A DNA stretch of 64,000 nucleotides. It comes from Halomonas sp. MCCC 1A13316 (lineage in GTDB: Bacteria > Pseudomonadota > Gammaproteobacteria > Pseudomonadales > Halomonadaceae). The notes below the pieces were generated by a model, which saw nothing but the letters and a program-made list of their open reading frames with translations, was not told the DNA's origin and ran no database searches. Location: positions 682,001-746,000 of the forward strand of contig NZ_CP053382.1 in the NCBI RefSeq assembly GCF_014931605.1, read 5' to 3'. The stretch's first letter is position 1. Each line of letters starts with the position of its first letter. Shown in pieces: positions 26,165 through 35,098 of the stretch. The position numbers were made by a program, and so were the translations under genes.

Positions 26165-26530
26165 TAGGCCGAGGGTAGGCGCCTGCTGCTCGACGCCGGC
26201 GGCGGCCTGCGTCCGGGCCAGTCGTTGGCCTGGGCCGCAGGGCTGGATGTCGACGCTGTGCTGATCAGCCACAATCATTTTGACTACATCGGCGGAGTAT
26301 CGGCGCTGCCCGATGGCGAGAGAGGTGAGCTCTGTCCGCGCGCGGCCGGTGCCGGATTGCAGGCATCCCGGTCACCACCGGCCAGGCAGGGCACTCGCTT
26401 GGCGACGTATGGTTGCATCTCGGCGTCGATGGCGGTGGGTACTACAGCGGCGAGGCCTGCCGCGAACCACTGCTCTTCCCTTTCGACGAGCCGACGCCAG
26501 CGCGTGTCGCTCTGCTGAATGCCTCCTAGG
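26165..26530 (+). pseudogene. Broken metallo-beta-lactamase-fold gene
   Basis: Readable pieces are LLLDAGGGLRPGQSL, LISHNHFDYIGG (HxHxD metal motif with Tyr where His is usual), then after a frame change GIPVTTGQAGHSLGDVWLHL and the end REPLLFPFDEPTPA. Much of the middle is missing and no start exists. It is a deleted and frameshifted member of the MBL hydrolase family. Confidence 0.6.
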
Positions 26531-26584
26531 GCCGCTATTCTGCCACACTGAAAAGACGTTCATCCGCGCCGCGTGGAGGGATCC

Positions 26585-27334
26585 ATGAGCGATGCTACAC
26601 AGCGCAAGCGCCAGGGACGGCTGCGCATCGGTACGTCCGGTTACCAGTATCGTCACTGGAAGGGACGCTTCTATCCGGACGAACTGACCCAGAATGAGTG
26701 GTTCGGCCATTACGCCGAGCAGTTCGACACGGTGGAGATCAACAACACCTTCTACAACCTGCCCCAGGCGGACACCTTCGACAAGTGGAAAGAGGCGGCG
26801 CCAGACGGCTTCGAGTATGCGTTGAAGTTCAGCCGGTACGGCAGCCACATGAAGCGTCTCAAAGATCCCGAACAGAGCATTGGCGCCTTTCTAGAGGTGG
26901 CACAGCGGCTCGGCGATTGCCTGGGCCCGATCCTGGTGCAACTGCCGCCTAACTGGAAATCACGGCCGGAGCGGCTGGATGCCTTTCTCGCCGAGGCGCC
27001 GAAGCAGTATCGCTGGACCGTCGAGCTGCGCGACCCCGACTGGCTGAACGACGAGGTGTATGACGTGCTGCGCCGCCACGGTGCGGCGCTATGCCTGCAT
27101 GACATGCTGGAGCGCCACCCTCGAGTGTTTACCGCCGACTGGACCTACCTGCGCTTTCACGGCAAGCAGTATGCCGGCAGCTATTCACGTCAGTACCTTG
27201 TGGCCGAGGCGAAGCGTATCGTCGAGTTGCTGCACGAGGGGCGTGACGTCTATGCCTATTTCAACAATGACCAAAAGGCTCATGCGCCACACAATGCACT
27301 CGACCTGAGACGCTTCGTGAACGACAAGCAGTGA
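26585..27334 (+). CDS. DUF72 family protein
   Basis: 249 residues, predicted TIM barrel. Conserved segments are RIGTSGYQYRHWKGRFYP at the start, VEINNTFYNLP, VQLPPNW, VELRDPDW and the end YAYFNNDQKAHAPHNA. These are typical of DUF72, whose biochemical role is not established. GGAGGGATCC directly precedes the ATG. The previous gene is a remnant, so it is probably monocistronic. Confidence 0.9.
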   Translation: MSDATQRKRQGRLRIGTSGYQYRHWKGRFYPDELTQNEWFGHYAEQFDTVEINNTFYNLPQADTFDKWKEAAPDGFEYALKFSRYGSHMKRLKDPEQSIGAFLEVAQRLGDCLGPILVQLPPNWKSRPERLDAFLAEAPKQYRWTVELRDPDWLNDEVYDVLRRHGAALCLHDMLERHPRVFTADWTYLRFHGKQYAGSYSRQYLVAEAKRIVELLHEGRDVYAYFNNDQKAHAPHNALDLRRFVNDKQ

Positions 27335-27432
27335 GGGGGGCTCCAGCGTGCTGCCGAAGCCTTGCCATCGAGAGGGCACAGGGTGGGTCAAGGTCGGGAA
27401 GGGTGCCGCCCGGCCCTGCCTTTCTATAGGAA

Positions 27433-27672
27433 TCAGCTGAGGCTATATTCTTCCGAGGTTTCCTGGGCGATCAAGGCATCGGCCAGTGACCGCGAGGCAA
27501 GGGCGAACTCGATGCGTGCCGCACTGAGGGCGCTCAGGTCTTTGCAGGAACCGTCTTGCTCCAGGCGGTCGAGCTGTATCTTGGCCATGACCAGGCGCTT
27601 GCACAGCGCCTCATTGGTGCGTGGTGCTTTCACCTCGCCGGGTGAATCCCCCAGCATGCTCAGCATGTTCAT
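27433..27672 (-). CDS. Small hypothetical protein
   Basis: 79 residues with no recognised motif: a helical protein (CKRLVMAKIQLDRLEQ, then ALSAARIEFALASRSLADALIAQ) with two cysteines and no signal peptide or membrane helix. A purine-rich GGGGGCGGGACG stretch precedes the ATG. Codon use is like the neighbours, which supports coding. Function unknown. Confidence 0.55.
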   Translation of the reverse strand: MNMLSMLGDSPGEVKAPRTNEALCKRLVMAKIQLDRLEQDGSCKDLSALSAARIEFALASRSLADALIAQETSEEYSLS

Positions 27673-27826
27673 CGTCCCGCCCCCTAGCGTCGTTCGAACC
27701 GAAAAAGCGTCGCGATGCTCCTCGCTGAACGCTTAACAGCATTATCGGTCAAGGCGGGAGAAACTTTAGCCCCTGACGCGGGCGAAATACGTGCCCTGTA
27801 GCTCGCCACGCCACGAGGCGAGCGGC

Positions 27827-28201
27827 TTAGAGCACGGTGACCATGACCGGTGCCGTGCCACGCCTCAGCATGCCGAGCTCGCGTGCCGCACGCTTGGAGA
27901 GATCGATGATACGTCCTTCGATGAAAGGACCGCGGTCATTGATCAGCACTTCCACTTCCTGACCCGTATCCGCCCGTGTAACGAGCACCTTGGTGCCAAG
28001 GGGAAGGCTGGGATGAGCAGCCGTCAGAGCCTGCTGATCGAAAGAGTCGCCGCTGGCAGTGGTGGCGCCTTGGAATCGGTCGCTGTAGAAGGATGCGATG
28101 CCTTCTTCCTGGTCGGCCTCATGGGCCAGAGCATTGGCGGCGGATACCGCGAACAATCCTGCCAGGCAACAAGCGAGCAATTTTCTGGGTAGAGCTCCCA
28201 T
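27827..28201 (-). CDS. RlpA-like double-psi beta-barrel protein
   Basis: 124 residues. A signal peptide (cut near NALA-HE) is followed by one DPBB domain: [57 protein letters not shown]. The catalytic-type Asp of NDRGPF is present. There is no SPOR domain, so it is shorter than septal RlpA. It is probably a periplasmic peptidoglycan-acting or -binding protein. Confidence 0.88.
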   Translation of the reverse strand: MGALPRKLLACCLAGLFAVSAANALAHEADQEEGIASFYSDRFQGATTASGDSFDQQALTAAHPSLPLGTKVLVTRADTGQEVEVLINDRGPFIEGRIIDLSKRAARELGMLRRGTAPVMVTVL

Positions 28202-28508
28202 GGTATTACCTCAGGTTATCGTTTGGCGGTTATCGCTTTCATCGATGAGGTGCCGGTGAGCGTTTGGGATAGTACCCGGCATGGCCGCATTGGGCAACCT
28301 AAGTCCGATCTTGGGCACTCGCGTTCACGGAAGAAGCCGTCGCGTTGGGCGGCGTTGGACGCTGATCGTGGAGGGGTGCGCTACGGCCATTCCGTGCTGG
28401 CGCATGGCGCGACGAGGCTGGTCGAGCCAAGAGACTCCATCCGGCTCCTGGTGCTTCTAGGGGGCTTCCAAAAGCGTTGTGAAATGGCCGAGCGGGGGGA
28501 TGCCGCCA
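28202..28508. other. Intergenic region without recognisable features
   Basis: Lies upstream of the RlpA-like gene and after the stop of the GGDEF gene, both on the minus strand. No gene or clear hairpin seen. Confidence 0.4.
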
Positions 28509-29402
28509 CTATGCTTGGGCGCGATGGGAGCCGAGGCTCGGCTCCTCTTCAGCAGCGATGAGTCGCAGGTTCGGTACGGTTGCCGTACGGTTGCGTCCAC
28601 TCTCCTTAGCCGCATAGAGGCCTTCGTCGGCTTGTCGTACCAGGACCGAGCGGTTGGCATTGCGTACCGGCAGCATCGAGGAAACGCCAATGCTGACAGT
28701 GACGTGTTGCGCCACGGGGGAGGCGGAAAAGGAGAGGGCTCGCTCCGCCAGCATGGCATGAATACGCTCGGCCATGCGCACGGCACCTTCCACGCTGGTA
28801 TGCGGCATCAGTACCACCATTTCCTCGCCGCCATAGCGGGCCACCATGTCCCCCGGACGCGCGGCGGCGTTACGCAGCACATCGGCAACGCCACGCAGGC
28901 AGGTGTCGCCGGCCTGGTGGCCGTAGGTGTCGTTGAAGAGCTTGAAGCAGTCGATGTCGATCATCAGCAAGCTGAGTGGCTGGCGCTCGCGTGCCGCCCG
29001 GCGCCACTCCAGTTTCAGCACGCGTTCGAATTCACGGCGATTGGCGATACCCAGCAGGCCGTCGCTGGCGGCCTGGTGAACGAGTCTTGCATTTTGGGCT
29101 GCGAGACGCTCGCGCTCTTGCAGCAGCCGGACTTCGCGGGCGCGATAGACATGATGCATCGGTAGCATGACCACGGTCAGAGCGAGGGCGATGCCACTGA
29201 CGAAGCCGGCAAGCGCAATACCCGGGGGCAGCACGTCCGAAGCCAGGGCTTCCAGGGCAGCGACTGCACTGGGAAAGAGAGCAGCTTGTTCTGGAACCAG
29301 GCCGTTGAGGGAGAGGGCAGCGTCGAGCAGCAGGGTAACGGCCAGTACGCAACCGGCAAAAGAGGTCCAACTGCTCAGCGGAGATTTTGGCTTCGTATGC
29401 AT
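28509..29402 (-). CDS. Membrane-bound diguanylate cyclase
   Basis: 297 residues. Two membrane helices (about 12-32 and 58-82) and a short coiled linker precede a GGDEF domain whose active site reads YGGEEMVV. The inhibitory I-site RPGD lies five residues before it. Substrate-binding DIDCFKLFNDTYGHQAGD is intact. It should make c-di-GMP from two GTP; the final Met instead of Phe in GGEEF is tolerated in some active members. I choose the ATG at 29402; an upstream extension to 29534 is possible but does not look conserved. Confidence 0.85.
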   Translation of the reverse strand: MHTKPKSPLSSWTSFAGCVLAVTLLLDAALSLNGLVPEQAALFPSAVAALEALASDVLPPGIALAGFVSGIALALTVVMLPMHHVYRAREVRLLQERERLAAQNARLVHQAASDGLLGIANRREFERVLKLEWRRAARERQPLSLLMIDIDCFKLFNDTYGHQAGDTCLRGVADVLRNAAARPGDMVARYGGEEMVVLMPHTSVEGAVRMAERIHAMLAERALSFSASPVAQHVTVSIGVSSMLPVRNANRSVLVRQADEGLYAAKESGRNRTATVPNLRLIAAEEEPSLGSHRAQA

Positions 29403-29534
29403 GGCGTTCGTCTCGTTCCTGGGCCGTTCCGCAGTGGCCGTGACAGGGTGCGACTTTGGCCAGCTAGCGCTCGCGGCATCCTTGCGCTTCGCTGTGAAAC
29501 TTGTGGCTAAAAAAAGGGCCGCAGAGCGGCCCAA

Positions 29535-29959
29535 GTACGCAGGGAACTAAAGGATAGTGCTACTCATCGCATGTGCGTGCCTTTGGCCGGTGGAAGCAGC
29601 TACGGCTTGCTTGCCGGGCTTCAAGCCCGCATTGCGCCAGTCCGTGACGCTACAAGCGCCGGTGACGAGCGGTGGCCTTTCTCAATGCCTGGCTCGTCGT
29701 ACTTTGCCATTGCCTTGGTATAAGCGAAAATGGTGCCATGTTTGCATAATTCGTTTAAAAACAGCGTTTTGGGAATTCTCTCGTGCAATGAATAGTAGGT
29801 AATGCATGCCAATGGCTAGTTTGGTGTGGGAAATCGTTGCCAAAAGGAGACGTTAATCGGGAAGTATTAATTAAGTCAATAAAAACAATAGCTTAAGTGT
29901 CGCTAAGTGGAGACAGGTGGGGCTGGAACACTCGCTTTCCTAACATGAGCCAGACAGAA
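29535..29959. other. AT-rich intergenic region upstream of the structured leader
   Basis: No gene recognised in about 425 bases; divergent promoters of the GGDEF gene and the HIT gene are expected here. The part 29730-29900 is markedly AT-rich (ATTAATTAAGTCAATAAAAA). Confidence 0.4.
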
Positions 29960-30066
29960 TCCCTGGGGAACCTTCCGGGCGAAGCCCCCATGACAGGAAG
30001 GTGAGTGGACCGAAGGCGTCTCTCAGGCGAGACTGCCTACGTAACCCACCGATAGCCTGACAGGGA
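29960..30066 (+). ncRNA. Structured 5' leader before the HIT gene, riboswitch-like
   Basis: A closing stem TCCCTG (29960-29965) with CAGGGA (30061-30066) encloses two hairpins. The first pairs CCTTCC (29971-29976) with GGAAGG (29996-30001) around GGGC-GAA-GCCC. The second pairs GTGG (30005-30008) with CCAC (30046-30049) around GGC/GCC and GTCTC/GAGAC. The closing stem includes the GGGAG ribosome site of the next gene, so folding would hide it. I could not match it to a known class: it is not FMN, TPP, glycine, cobalamin or yybP-ykoY by core motifs. Confidence 0.45.
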
Positions 30067-30074
30067 GAAGCGAA

Positions 30075-30464
30075 ATGGCGAGTATCTTCAGCCGCATCAT
30101 TCACGGCGAGCTACCTGGTGAATTCGTCTGGTCCGACGAGCAGTGCGTGGCCATCATGACCCTCAACCCCATGAAGCCCGGCCACCTGTTGGTGATTCCG
30201 CGAGAGGAGATCGATCACTGGGATGACCTGCCCTTGGTACTGAGCGCTCATCTCATGGCAGTGTCGCAAAAGCTGGCCAAGGCACTCAAGCAGGCCTTCC
30301 CCTGCGAGCGTGTGGGAATGATGGTCGTCGGCCTCGAAGTTCCCCATGTGCATCTTCACTTGGTGCCGATCGATGCGATGCAGGATATCCGTCTCGAAGG
30401 GTTGCCCCAGGCTCGGCCGGAGGAGTTGGCCGAGAACGCCGATCGTATTCGCGGGGCGCTCTAG
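30075..30464 (+). CDS. HIT-family nucleotide hydrolase
   Basis: 129 residues, a single histidine-triad domain. The active site is VPHVHLHLVP near residue 90; the N-terminal FSRIIHGELPGE and NPMKPGHLLVIPR segments are typical of Hint-like purine phosphoramidases. It acts on nucleoside phosphoramidates or dinucleotides in the cytosol. The ribosome site GGGAG lies in the 3' arm of the structured leader upstream. Confidence 0.92.
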   Translation: MASIFSRIIHGELPGEFVWSDEQCVAIMTLNPMKPGHLLVIPREEIDHWDDLPLVLSAHLMAVSQKLAKALKQAFPCERVGMMVVGLEVPHVHLHLVPIDAMQDIRLEGLPQARPEELAENADRIRGAL

Positions 30465-30572
30465 GCGGGGCGTTCTGGGTGCAGGCGCGACTGACCGCCC
30501 GCCTTGATGTACGCCATGGCTTACACACATTAGCGCCGATATCTGATGGTACTTCCGTGGCGCTGGTCCTGT

Positions 30573-30887
30573 ATGGGTATCTTCCTAAGCCTGCTGAGTC
30601 AACGGCGGGCGATACCTGTCCAAGAGCTGGGCTTATGGGGCATTGCCGAAGCCGTAGCGACAGACCAATGGTTTGCCCGCGGTAGTCAGGCTGAAGATCT
30701 CGTCTTGAAGCTGGCGACACTGGGCGACTCCGTTTCGGTCTACGGCCAGGGACGAATCGTCGATGACGACCGGATTCGTTACAGCCTCAATTTCAGCGAG
30801 CTGTGGCAGAAGGAGAGCGGGGAGTGGCGGGTGTTGTCGCCGCACTTCTCGAAGGTCACCACCCCGCCGGATCAGCAGCGCAACTGA
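30573..30887 (+). CDS. Hypothetical protein with NTF2/SnoaL-like C-terminus
   Basis: 104 residues from the ATG at 30573 (an ATG at 30546 is also in frame). The C-terminal strands (SVSVYGQGRIVDDD, SLNFSELWQKESGEWRVLSPHFSKV) resemble the end of DUF4440/SnoaL-like proteins. The N-terminal half of that fold is too short, so the gene may be truncated or the start wrong. No good ribosome site. Low confidence. Confidence 0.4.
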   Translation: MGIFLSLLSQRRAIPVQELGLWGIAEAVATDQWFARGSQAEDLVLKLATLGDSVSVYGQGRIVDDDRIRYSLNFSELWQKESGEWRVLSPHFSKVTTPPDQQRN

Positions 30888-30932
30888 GCGAAAGGCCAGC
30901 CGGCAGATTGAGCTGCCTGCTGGCCATGGCGT

Positions 30933-32249
30933 TCAGCCACGCTTGGCGATGCAGTTGGCGTAGAAGCTCACGGTGGCAGGCCAGTCACTGAACACGCCGA
31001 TAACGCCGACATCCTGCACCAGCGCGTCGAGGGTGATCAGCTTGTCGCCTTCGCGTCGAATGACGTCCTCTGTCGTCTGGTGATACCACTGGCCACCTTC
31101 GGCCAATGGGCCGGAGCGCTCCAAGGTCCAGGTGATCAGCTCAAGCCCCGCCTCGCTGGCGCGCTTGGCGTACTCGGAAGGCACGATGCGGCTATCGCCC
31201 TCGTCGAATTCGGGGTTGGCAGCCAGTAGCATCCAGGTCGGTGGTGCGAGAATTTGCACTCCACTTTCGGCCAGTTCCTCCATGCTTGGCGACCAGGTGT
31301 CGGGATTGGCATGGTCGAAGTTCTCTTCATCGTAGCGCCCGTCCAGATAGACCGCCTGCGCGCCGAACTCGGGTTCGTTCTCGATCCAGTAGCGGACGTC
31401 ATCGAGATTGAACGACTGGGCGAAGACATCGCCCGGCGACACGTCCGCCTCCTTGTACTCATCGACGAGTTTCTGCGCGTAGTCCTCCTGGCTCATGCCG
31501 TTGAAAGGCATTTCCACCTCGGGTGCCTTGAGCTCGGGGGTCATTTTCACACCCAGCTCCTGAAACAGGGCAATGGTTTCGGCATGGCTCATCAGGGTGC
31601 CGCGCGTGGCGTAGAGGTCGGTGCGCCAGCTTGGCGTTCCGGGCAGGTACTCCTCGATGCTGCGCGCCTCCAGGTTGGCGCCTTCCATGGTGCCGCGCAG
31701 CGTGCGGAACTCGGCCAGAGAGATGTCGCTGGTACAGCAGCGTATGTCCGCGGCGTTGCGCAGCTCACCGCTCTCAGGGTCGATTTCCGGCGGTACGCTG
31801 CACTTCTGGGCCAGCTCGGTCTCCACGATGTTGGTGGTGTAGTGCAGGTCGCACTGGGAGTGGCGGCACACCAGCTCGTTGTCACTGGTGAAGGTCACGT
31901 CGCATTCCATGATTCCTGCGCCGCTCTGAACGCCGGCCAGGTAGGACTCCAGGGTATGTTCGGGAAATTGCAGTGCCGCGCCGCGATGGGCGATGGAGAG
32001 CTCCGTTGGCTGCCAGTCGGTATTCTGGGCGGCACACTCGAGTAGTTCGGCCTTCAGTTCGCGCTCGCGCTCGGTTTCCTCACTCATGTCGTTGACGAGA
32101 AACAGGGGGCGTGGGCCGAGCGTGACCTGGCTTACCGCTTGCAGCAGGGCATCGTTCCACGCGGGGGTGTTTTCGGTCGTATCCTGAGCCAATGCCGAGC
32201 CGGCGGCCAGCAGGCCCAGGCAGGCCAGGGTGGGCAGTGTCTTGTTCAT
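30933..32249 (-). CDS. Periplasmic glycerophosphodiester phosphodiesterase
   Basis: 438 residues. A signal peptide (GLLAAGSALA-QD) precedes a GDPD TIM barrel: IAHRGAALQFPEHTLESYLAGVQSG with the catalytic His, MECDVTFTSDNELVCRH with metal-binding Glu/Asp and second His. It cleaves glycerophosphodiesters to glycerol-3-phosphate and alcohol. Several cysteines (CCTS, CSVPP) and an insert make it longer than GlpQ, closer to secreted GDPD enzymes. The ATG at 32249 fits the signal peptide. Confidence 0.88.
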   Translation of the reverse strand: MNKTLPTLACLGLLAAGSALAQDTTENTPAWNDALLQAVSQVTLGPRPLFLVNDMSEETERERELKAELLECAAQNTDWQPTELSIAHRGAALQFPEHTLESYLAGVQSGAGIMECDVTFTSDNELVCRHSQCDLHYTTNIVETELAQKCSVPPEIDPESGELRNAADIRCCTSDISLAEFRTLRGTMEGANLEARSIEEYLPGTPSWRTDLYATRGTLMSHAETIALFQELGVKMTPELKAPEVEMPFNGMSQEDYAQKLVDEYKEADVSPGDVFAQSFNLDDVRYWIENEPEFGAQAVYLDGRYDEENFDHANPDTWSPSMEELAESGVQILAPPTWMLLAANPEFDEGDSRIVPSEYAKRASEAGLELITWTLERSGPLAEGGQWYHQTTEDVIRREGDKLITLDALVQDVGVIGVFSDWPATVSFYANCIAKRG

Positions 32250-32336
32250 GGCGTGTCTCGCATTCTTCCTTGTTGGCGTGGGCCGCAGTTGATGCCTGCG
32301 GCCAGACTTGAGCGTAGCCATGCGCAGCGGTACGGG

Positions 32337-32879
32337 CTAGCGCTCCGTTATTGCCAGGCGCACCGCCAGGGCGAGAAAACCCGACGCGAAGGAGCGGCGC
32401 AACCAGGCGAGAACCTGCGGACGTGCCAGGACTCGCTGACGTGCGGCCGCCGCGCTGAGGCCATAGACGATAAACACCGAAAATGTCATCAGCATGAAGG
32501 CGAGGCTCAACTCGAGCATGTGCATTAGCGAGGGCTCGCTGGCATTGACGAACTGCGGCAGGAAAGCGAAAAAGAACAGGGTGAGCTTGGGGTTGAGCAG
32601 CACACCGCCATTGATCAGTCGTCTGGCCGGCAGGGGAGTCTGGTCTATGGCGGGGAGTGCGATACCACGCGACCTCAGCACGCTCCAGGCTATATAGAGC
32701 AGGTAGGCGACACCCAGCAGCTTGAGCAGTTGGAACACCGTGATGATGTCGCCGGCCATGGCATCCACCCGGCCGATACCGCTCCAGGAGCGCTGCCCAC
32801 CGGCCGCGATGAGGCCGATGCCGTACTGGTCATGAGAATGACGCGGAAAGACCCGGGTCGAGGCCAGGCTCAGCGCCAC
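32337..32879 (-). pseudogene. LysE/RhtB-type exporter gene with disrupted 5' end
   Basis: From about residue 45 on the protein is a normal LysE family exporter: LKLLGVAYLLYIAWSVLR, then LNPKLTLFFFAFLPQFV and two further helices to the end. The first 60-70 residues, which should contain helix 1 and the PGP motif, are replaced by a polar sequence. In the next frame VILMTS-like residues appear, so indels broke the 5' part. It may be a pseudogene; the frame itself is open from 32879. Confidence 0.6.
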
Positions 32880-32913
32880 CAGGCCATCGACTCCCGTGGC
32901 GTGTGACGCAAGA

Positions 32914-32943
32914 CACCCCCACCCGGCGATGCCGAATGGGGGC
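32914..32943 (-). terminator. Hairpin after the 103-residue gene
   Basis: CCCCCA (32916-32921) pairs with TGGGGG (32937-32942) around an inner CGGC/GCCG stem, 21 bases past the stop of the gene at 32964. Only a weak T tract follows on the minus strand. Confidence 0.5.
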
Positions 32944-32963
32944 GTAGGGCAGTAACGTAAATT

Positions 32964-33275
32964 TCAGCGCTGCGGATGCTGCTCGAACAGTTCGGCCTTG
33001 GCCTCGCGCATGACGTCCTCGCAGGCGGCCTGATGCGCGAGCTGGGTCAGCAGGCTTTGGGTCACTGCGAAGCCCTTGCCGAGACAGGTATCTACATCTT
33101 CGCGACTCAAGTGGGGAGTCACGTTGTAATCGATCTTGATCGTTCTGCCACTACCGTCCAGCTTGTCGGCGCAACTACGGATGAACCAGGCGAGGCGCTC
33201 GCGCCAGCCGCTTGTCTCCTCCTTGCCTTCGTTCACGCTGAACGTGCACCGCCATTCAGGTTTGTAGACTCGCAT
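32964..33275 (-). CDS. Conserved hypothetical protein, paralogue of 34787-35098
   Basis: 103 residues, no signal peptide. Begins MRVYKPEWRCTFSVNE, has a middle W-x-x-R-L-A-W amphipathic helix and ends QAACEDVMREAKAELFE. The AGGAGG ribosome site stands before the ATG at 33275. A second protein of exactly the same length and about two-thirds identical by eye lies at 34787-35098, on the other side of a reductase gene. Family not recognised; function unknown. Confidence 0.75.
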   Translation of the reverse strand: MRVYKPEWRCTFSVNEGKEETSGWRERLAWFIRSCADKLDGSGRTIKIDYNVTPHLSREDVDTCLGKGFAVTQSLLTQLAHQAACEDVMREAKAELFEQHPQR

Positions 33276-33751
33276 GAGGACCTCCTGCACTGGCTAAGTT
33301 AAGAATGATCGATCGTGATGTTGGACTCCGCTTCTTCGACAAAAATGCTCTTCCAATATACTGAACTTGTACCGAACTTTCACGGGCTGTGCAGTTTCGC
33401 TACGCCTGCCAGAGTGACAGTTTTCAGGCTCGTCGCGCAAGAAGTATGAGAGACCTGACGCGCTGGGCATTCACTTCTCATATCGGCGCGAGCGGAGAGA
33501 ACCTGAGCAGTCGCTCAGGAAGATTTGCTGAATTGCGGCCGAAAAGGGCGACTTGGCGGCTCGATGCCCACAGTCTCCTCTGGAGGCCGAGGGCCGTGTG
33601 TCGCAAAGTCCTCCTTACTGCGTTGGCTGGCTTATGCAGCCTAGGAAGAAGGCAAAGGAGAAGCCAAGCGGGTAAAGGTAACCATTGGCTGGCTTTTGGT
33701 AACGGCAGGAGCGCAAGGTCGCCGAGCTTTTTCGCCCGCTGCCGCCGACTT
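33276..33751. other. Gene-free stretch
   Basis: About 475 bases between the reductase stop and the 103-residue gene. No ribosome-site-backed frame, terminator or repeat was recognised. Confidence 0.4.
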
Positions 33752-34750
33752 CTATAGCCGTACCAGCATTTTGCCCCGATTGGCTCCATCGAAGAGATTG
33801 AGAAAGGCGTCGGGAGTGCGCTCCAGCCCCTCCTCAATGGTTTCCTCGTAGTCGATCTCGCCTTGGGCGACGCGCGGCCCGACCTCTTCGAGGAAGTGAG
33901 GGTATTCGGTCCAGTGGTCGAAGATGATGAAGCCCTGCATGCGGGCGCGTTGAATCAACAGGTTCGCCAGGTTACTCGGACCCGGCGCAGGCGCCTCTTC
34001 GTTGTAGCTCGAAATGAATCCGCATATGGCGATGCGTGCGCCGACCTTGAGATTGTTCAACGCCGCTTCGAGGCAGTCACCACCTACGTTCTCGTAGTAC
34101 ACATCGAAACCTTCGGGGCAGGCCTCCTTGAGGTCGGCACTCAACTGCCGGGCATCCTTGCCCTTGTAGCTCACGGCGCGAATATCGTGCTGCTCCAGCC
34201 ATTCGAGCTTGTCCGCCGCACCGGCTATGCCGACCACGGTGCCGCCCCTGGCCTTGGCCAACTGCACGGCAAGCGAGCCCACGGCGCCGCTGGCGGCGCT
34301 GACCAGCACGTTATCGCCTTCCCGCAGGTTGGCAATACGATTGAGCCCCGTCCAGGCGGTCATCCCCGGCATGCCGAGCACACCCAGATAAGCCTGTTCG
34401 GGGATCTGCATGTCGGGCAGAGGTTCCAGCACGTCGCCCTTGAGCTGGGCGATATCCCGCCAACCCGCCATGTGGCGCACCTTGTCGCCGGCCTTGAAAT
34501 GAGCATGACGCGACTCGATCACCTCTCCGATGGCGGCGCCTTCCAGCGGGGCATCAAGCTCGAACGGTGCGACATAGGTCTTGACCCCGCTCATGCGGCC
34601 CCGCATGTAGGGATCGACCGAGAGCCAGCTGTTGCGAATGCGCACCTCTCCATCGTCCAGCCCCGGCAACTCCTGGCTGCGCAGATCGAACAGCTCTCTC
34701 GACGGCGTACCTTTCGGATAGTCGCGAAGGGCGAAATAACGTGTCTGCAT
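33752..34750 (-). CDS. NADP-dependent MDR oxidoreductase (CurA/YncB-like)
   Basis: 332 residues, zinc-independent medium-chain reductase. N-terminal catalytic half with SVDPYMRGRMSG and GVLGMPGMTAWTGL, then the Rossmann part VLVSAASGAVGSLAVQLAKARG (AxxGxxG). The end FLNLFDGANRGKMLVRL is typical of the leukotriene-B4-dehydrogenase/curcumin-reductase branch that reduces enone double bonds. The ATG at 34750 has AAGGAG upstream. It follows the paralogue gene at 34787 by 36 bases, so they are probably co-transcribed. Confidence 0.9.
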   Translation of the reverse strand: MQTRYFALRDYPKGTPSRELFDLRSQELPGLDDGEVRIRNSWLSVDPYMRGRMSGVKTYVAPFELDAPLEGAAIGEVIESRHAHFKAGDKVRHMAGWRDIAQLKGDVLEPLPDMQIPEQAYLGVLGMPGMTAWTGLNRIANLREGDNVLVSAASGAVGSLAVQLAKARGGTVVGIAGAADKLEWLEQHDIRAVSYKGKDARQLSADLKEACPEGFDVYYENVGGDCLEAALNNLKVGARIAICGFISSYNEEAPAPGPSNLANLLIQRARMQGFIIFDHWTEYPHFLEEVGPRVAQGEIDYEETIEEGLERTPDAFLNLFDGANRGKMLVRL

Positions 34751-34786
34751 GTCGGCTCCTTGACTTGCTTGCTGCTGTATCAATCG

Positions 34787-35098
34787 TCAGCGTGGCGGTC
34801 CTTGCTCGAACAATTCGGCCTTGGCGTCTCGCATTACGTCTTCGCAGGCCGCCTGTTGCGCCAACTGGTTAAGTAGGGAGTGAGTGACCTCGAAACCCTT
34901 GACCAGGCAGGTATCGATCTCTTCGGCTGTCACTGTAGGCTCGACGTTGCATTCGATCGTCACCGTGCGACCCTTGCCATCTAGCCTGTCGGCCCAGCGA
35001 CGGAGACGCCACGCAAGCCTCGAACGCCAGCTGGCCGCCGCGCCGGCAGCTTCGTTCACTGTGAAGGTACAGTGCCATTCCGGCTTGTAGATTTTCAT
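34787..35098 (-). CDS. Conserved hypothetical protein, paralogue of 32964-33275
   Basis: 103 residues: MKIYKPEWHCTFTVNE, a W/R-rich helix (SWRSRLAWRLRRWADRL), TVTIECNVEPTVT, and QAACEDVMRDAKAELFE at the end. GGGAGG precedes the ATG at 35098. It is the first gene of a likely operon with the MDR reductase. Same length and same conserved ends as the second copy, so the pair arose by duplication around the reductase. Function unknown. Confidence 0.75.
   Translation of the reverse strand: MKIYKPEWHCTFTVNEAAGAAASWRSRLAWRLRRWADRLDGKGRTVTIECNVEPTVTAEEIDTCLVKGFEVTHSLLNQLAQQAACEDVMRDAKAELFEQGPPR

Noticed and set aside
30002..30050. Glycine or cobalamin riboswitch core (CCGAAGG, CTCAGGC)
   Set aside because: Short motif resemblance only; the spacing leaves no room for the required helices, and a HIT gene is not a known target.
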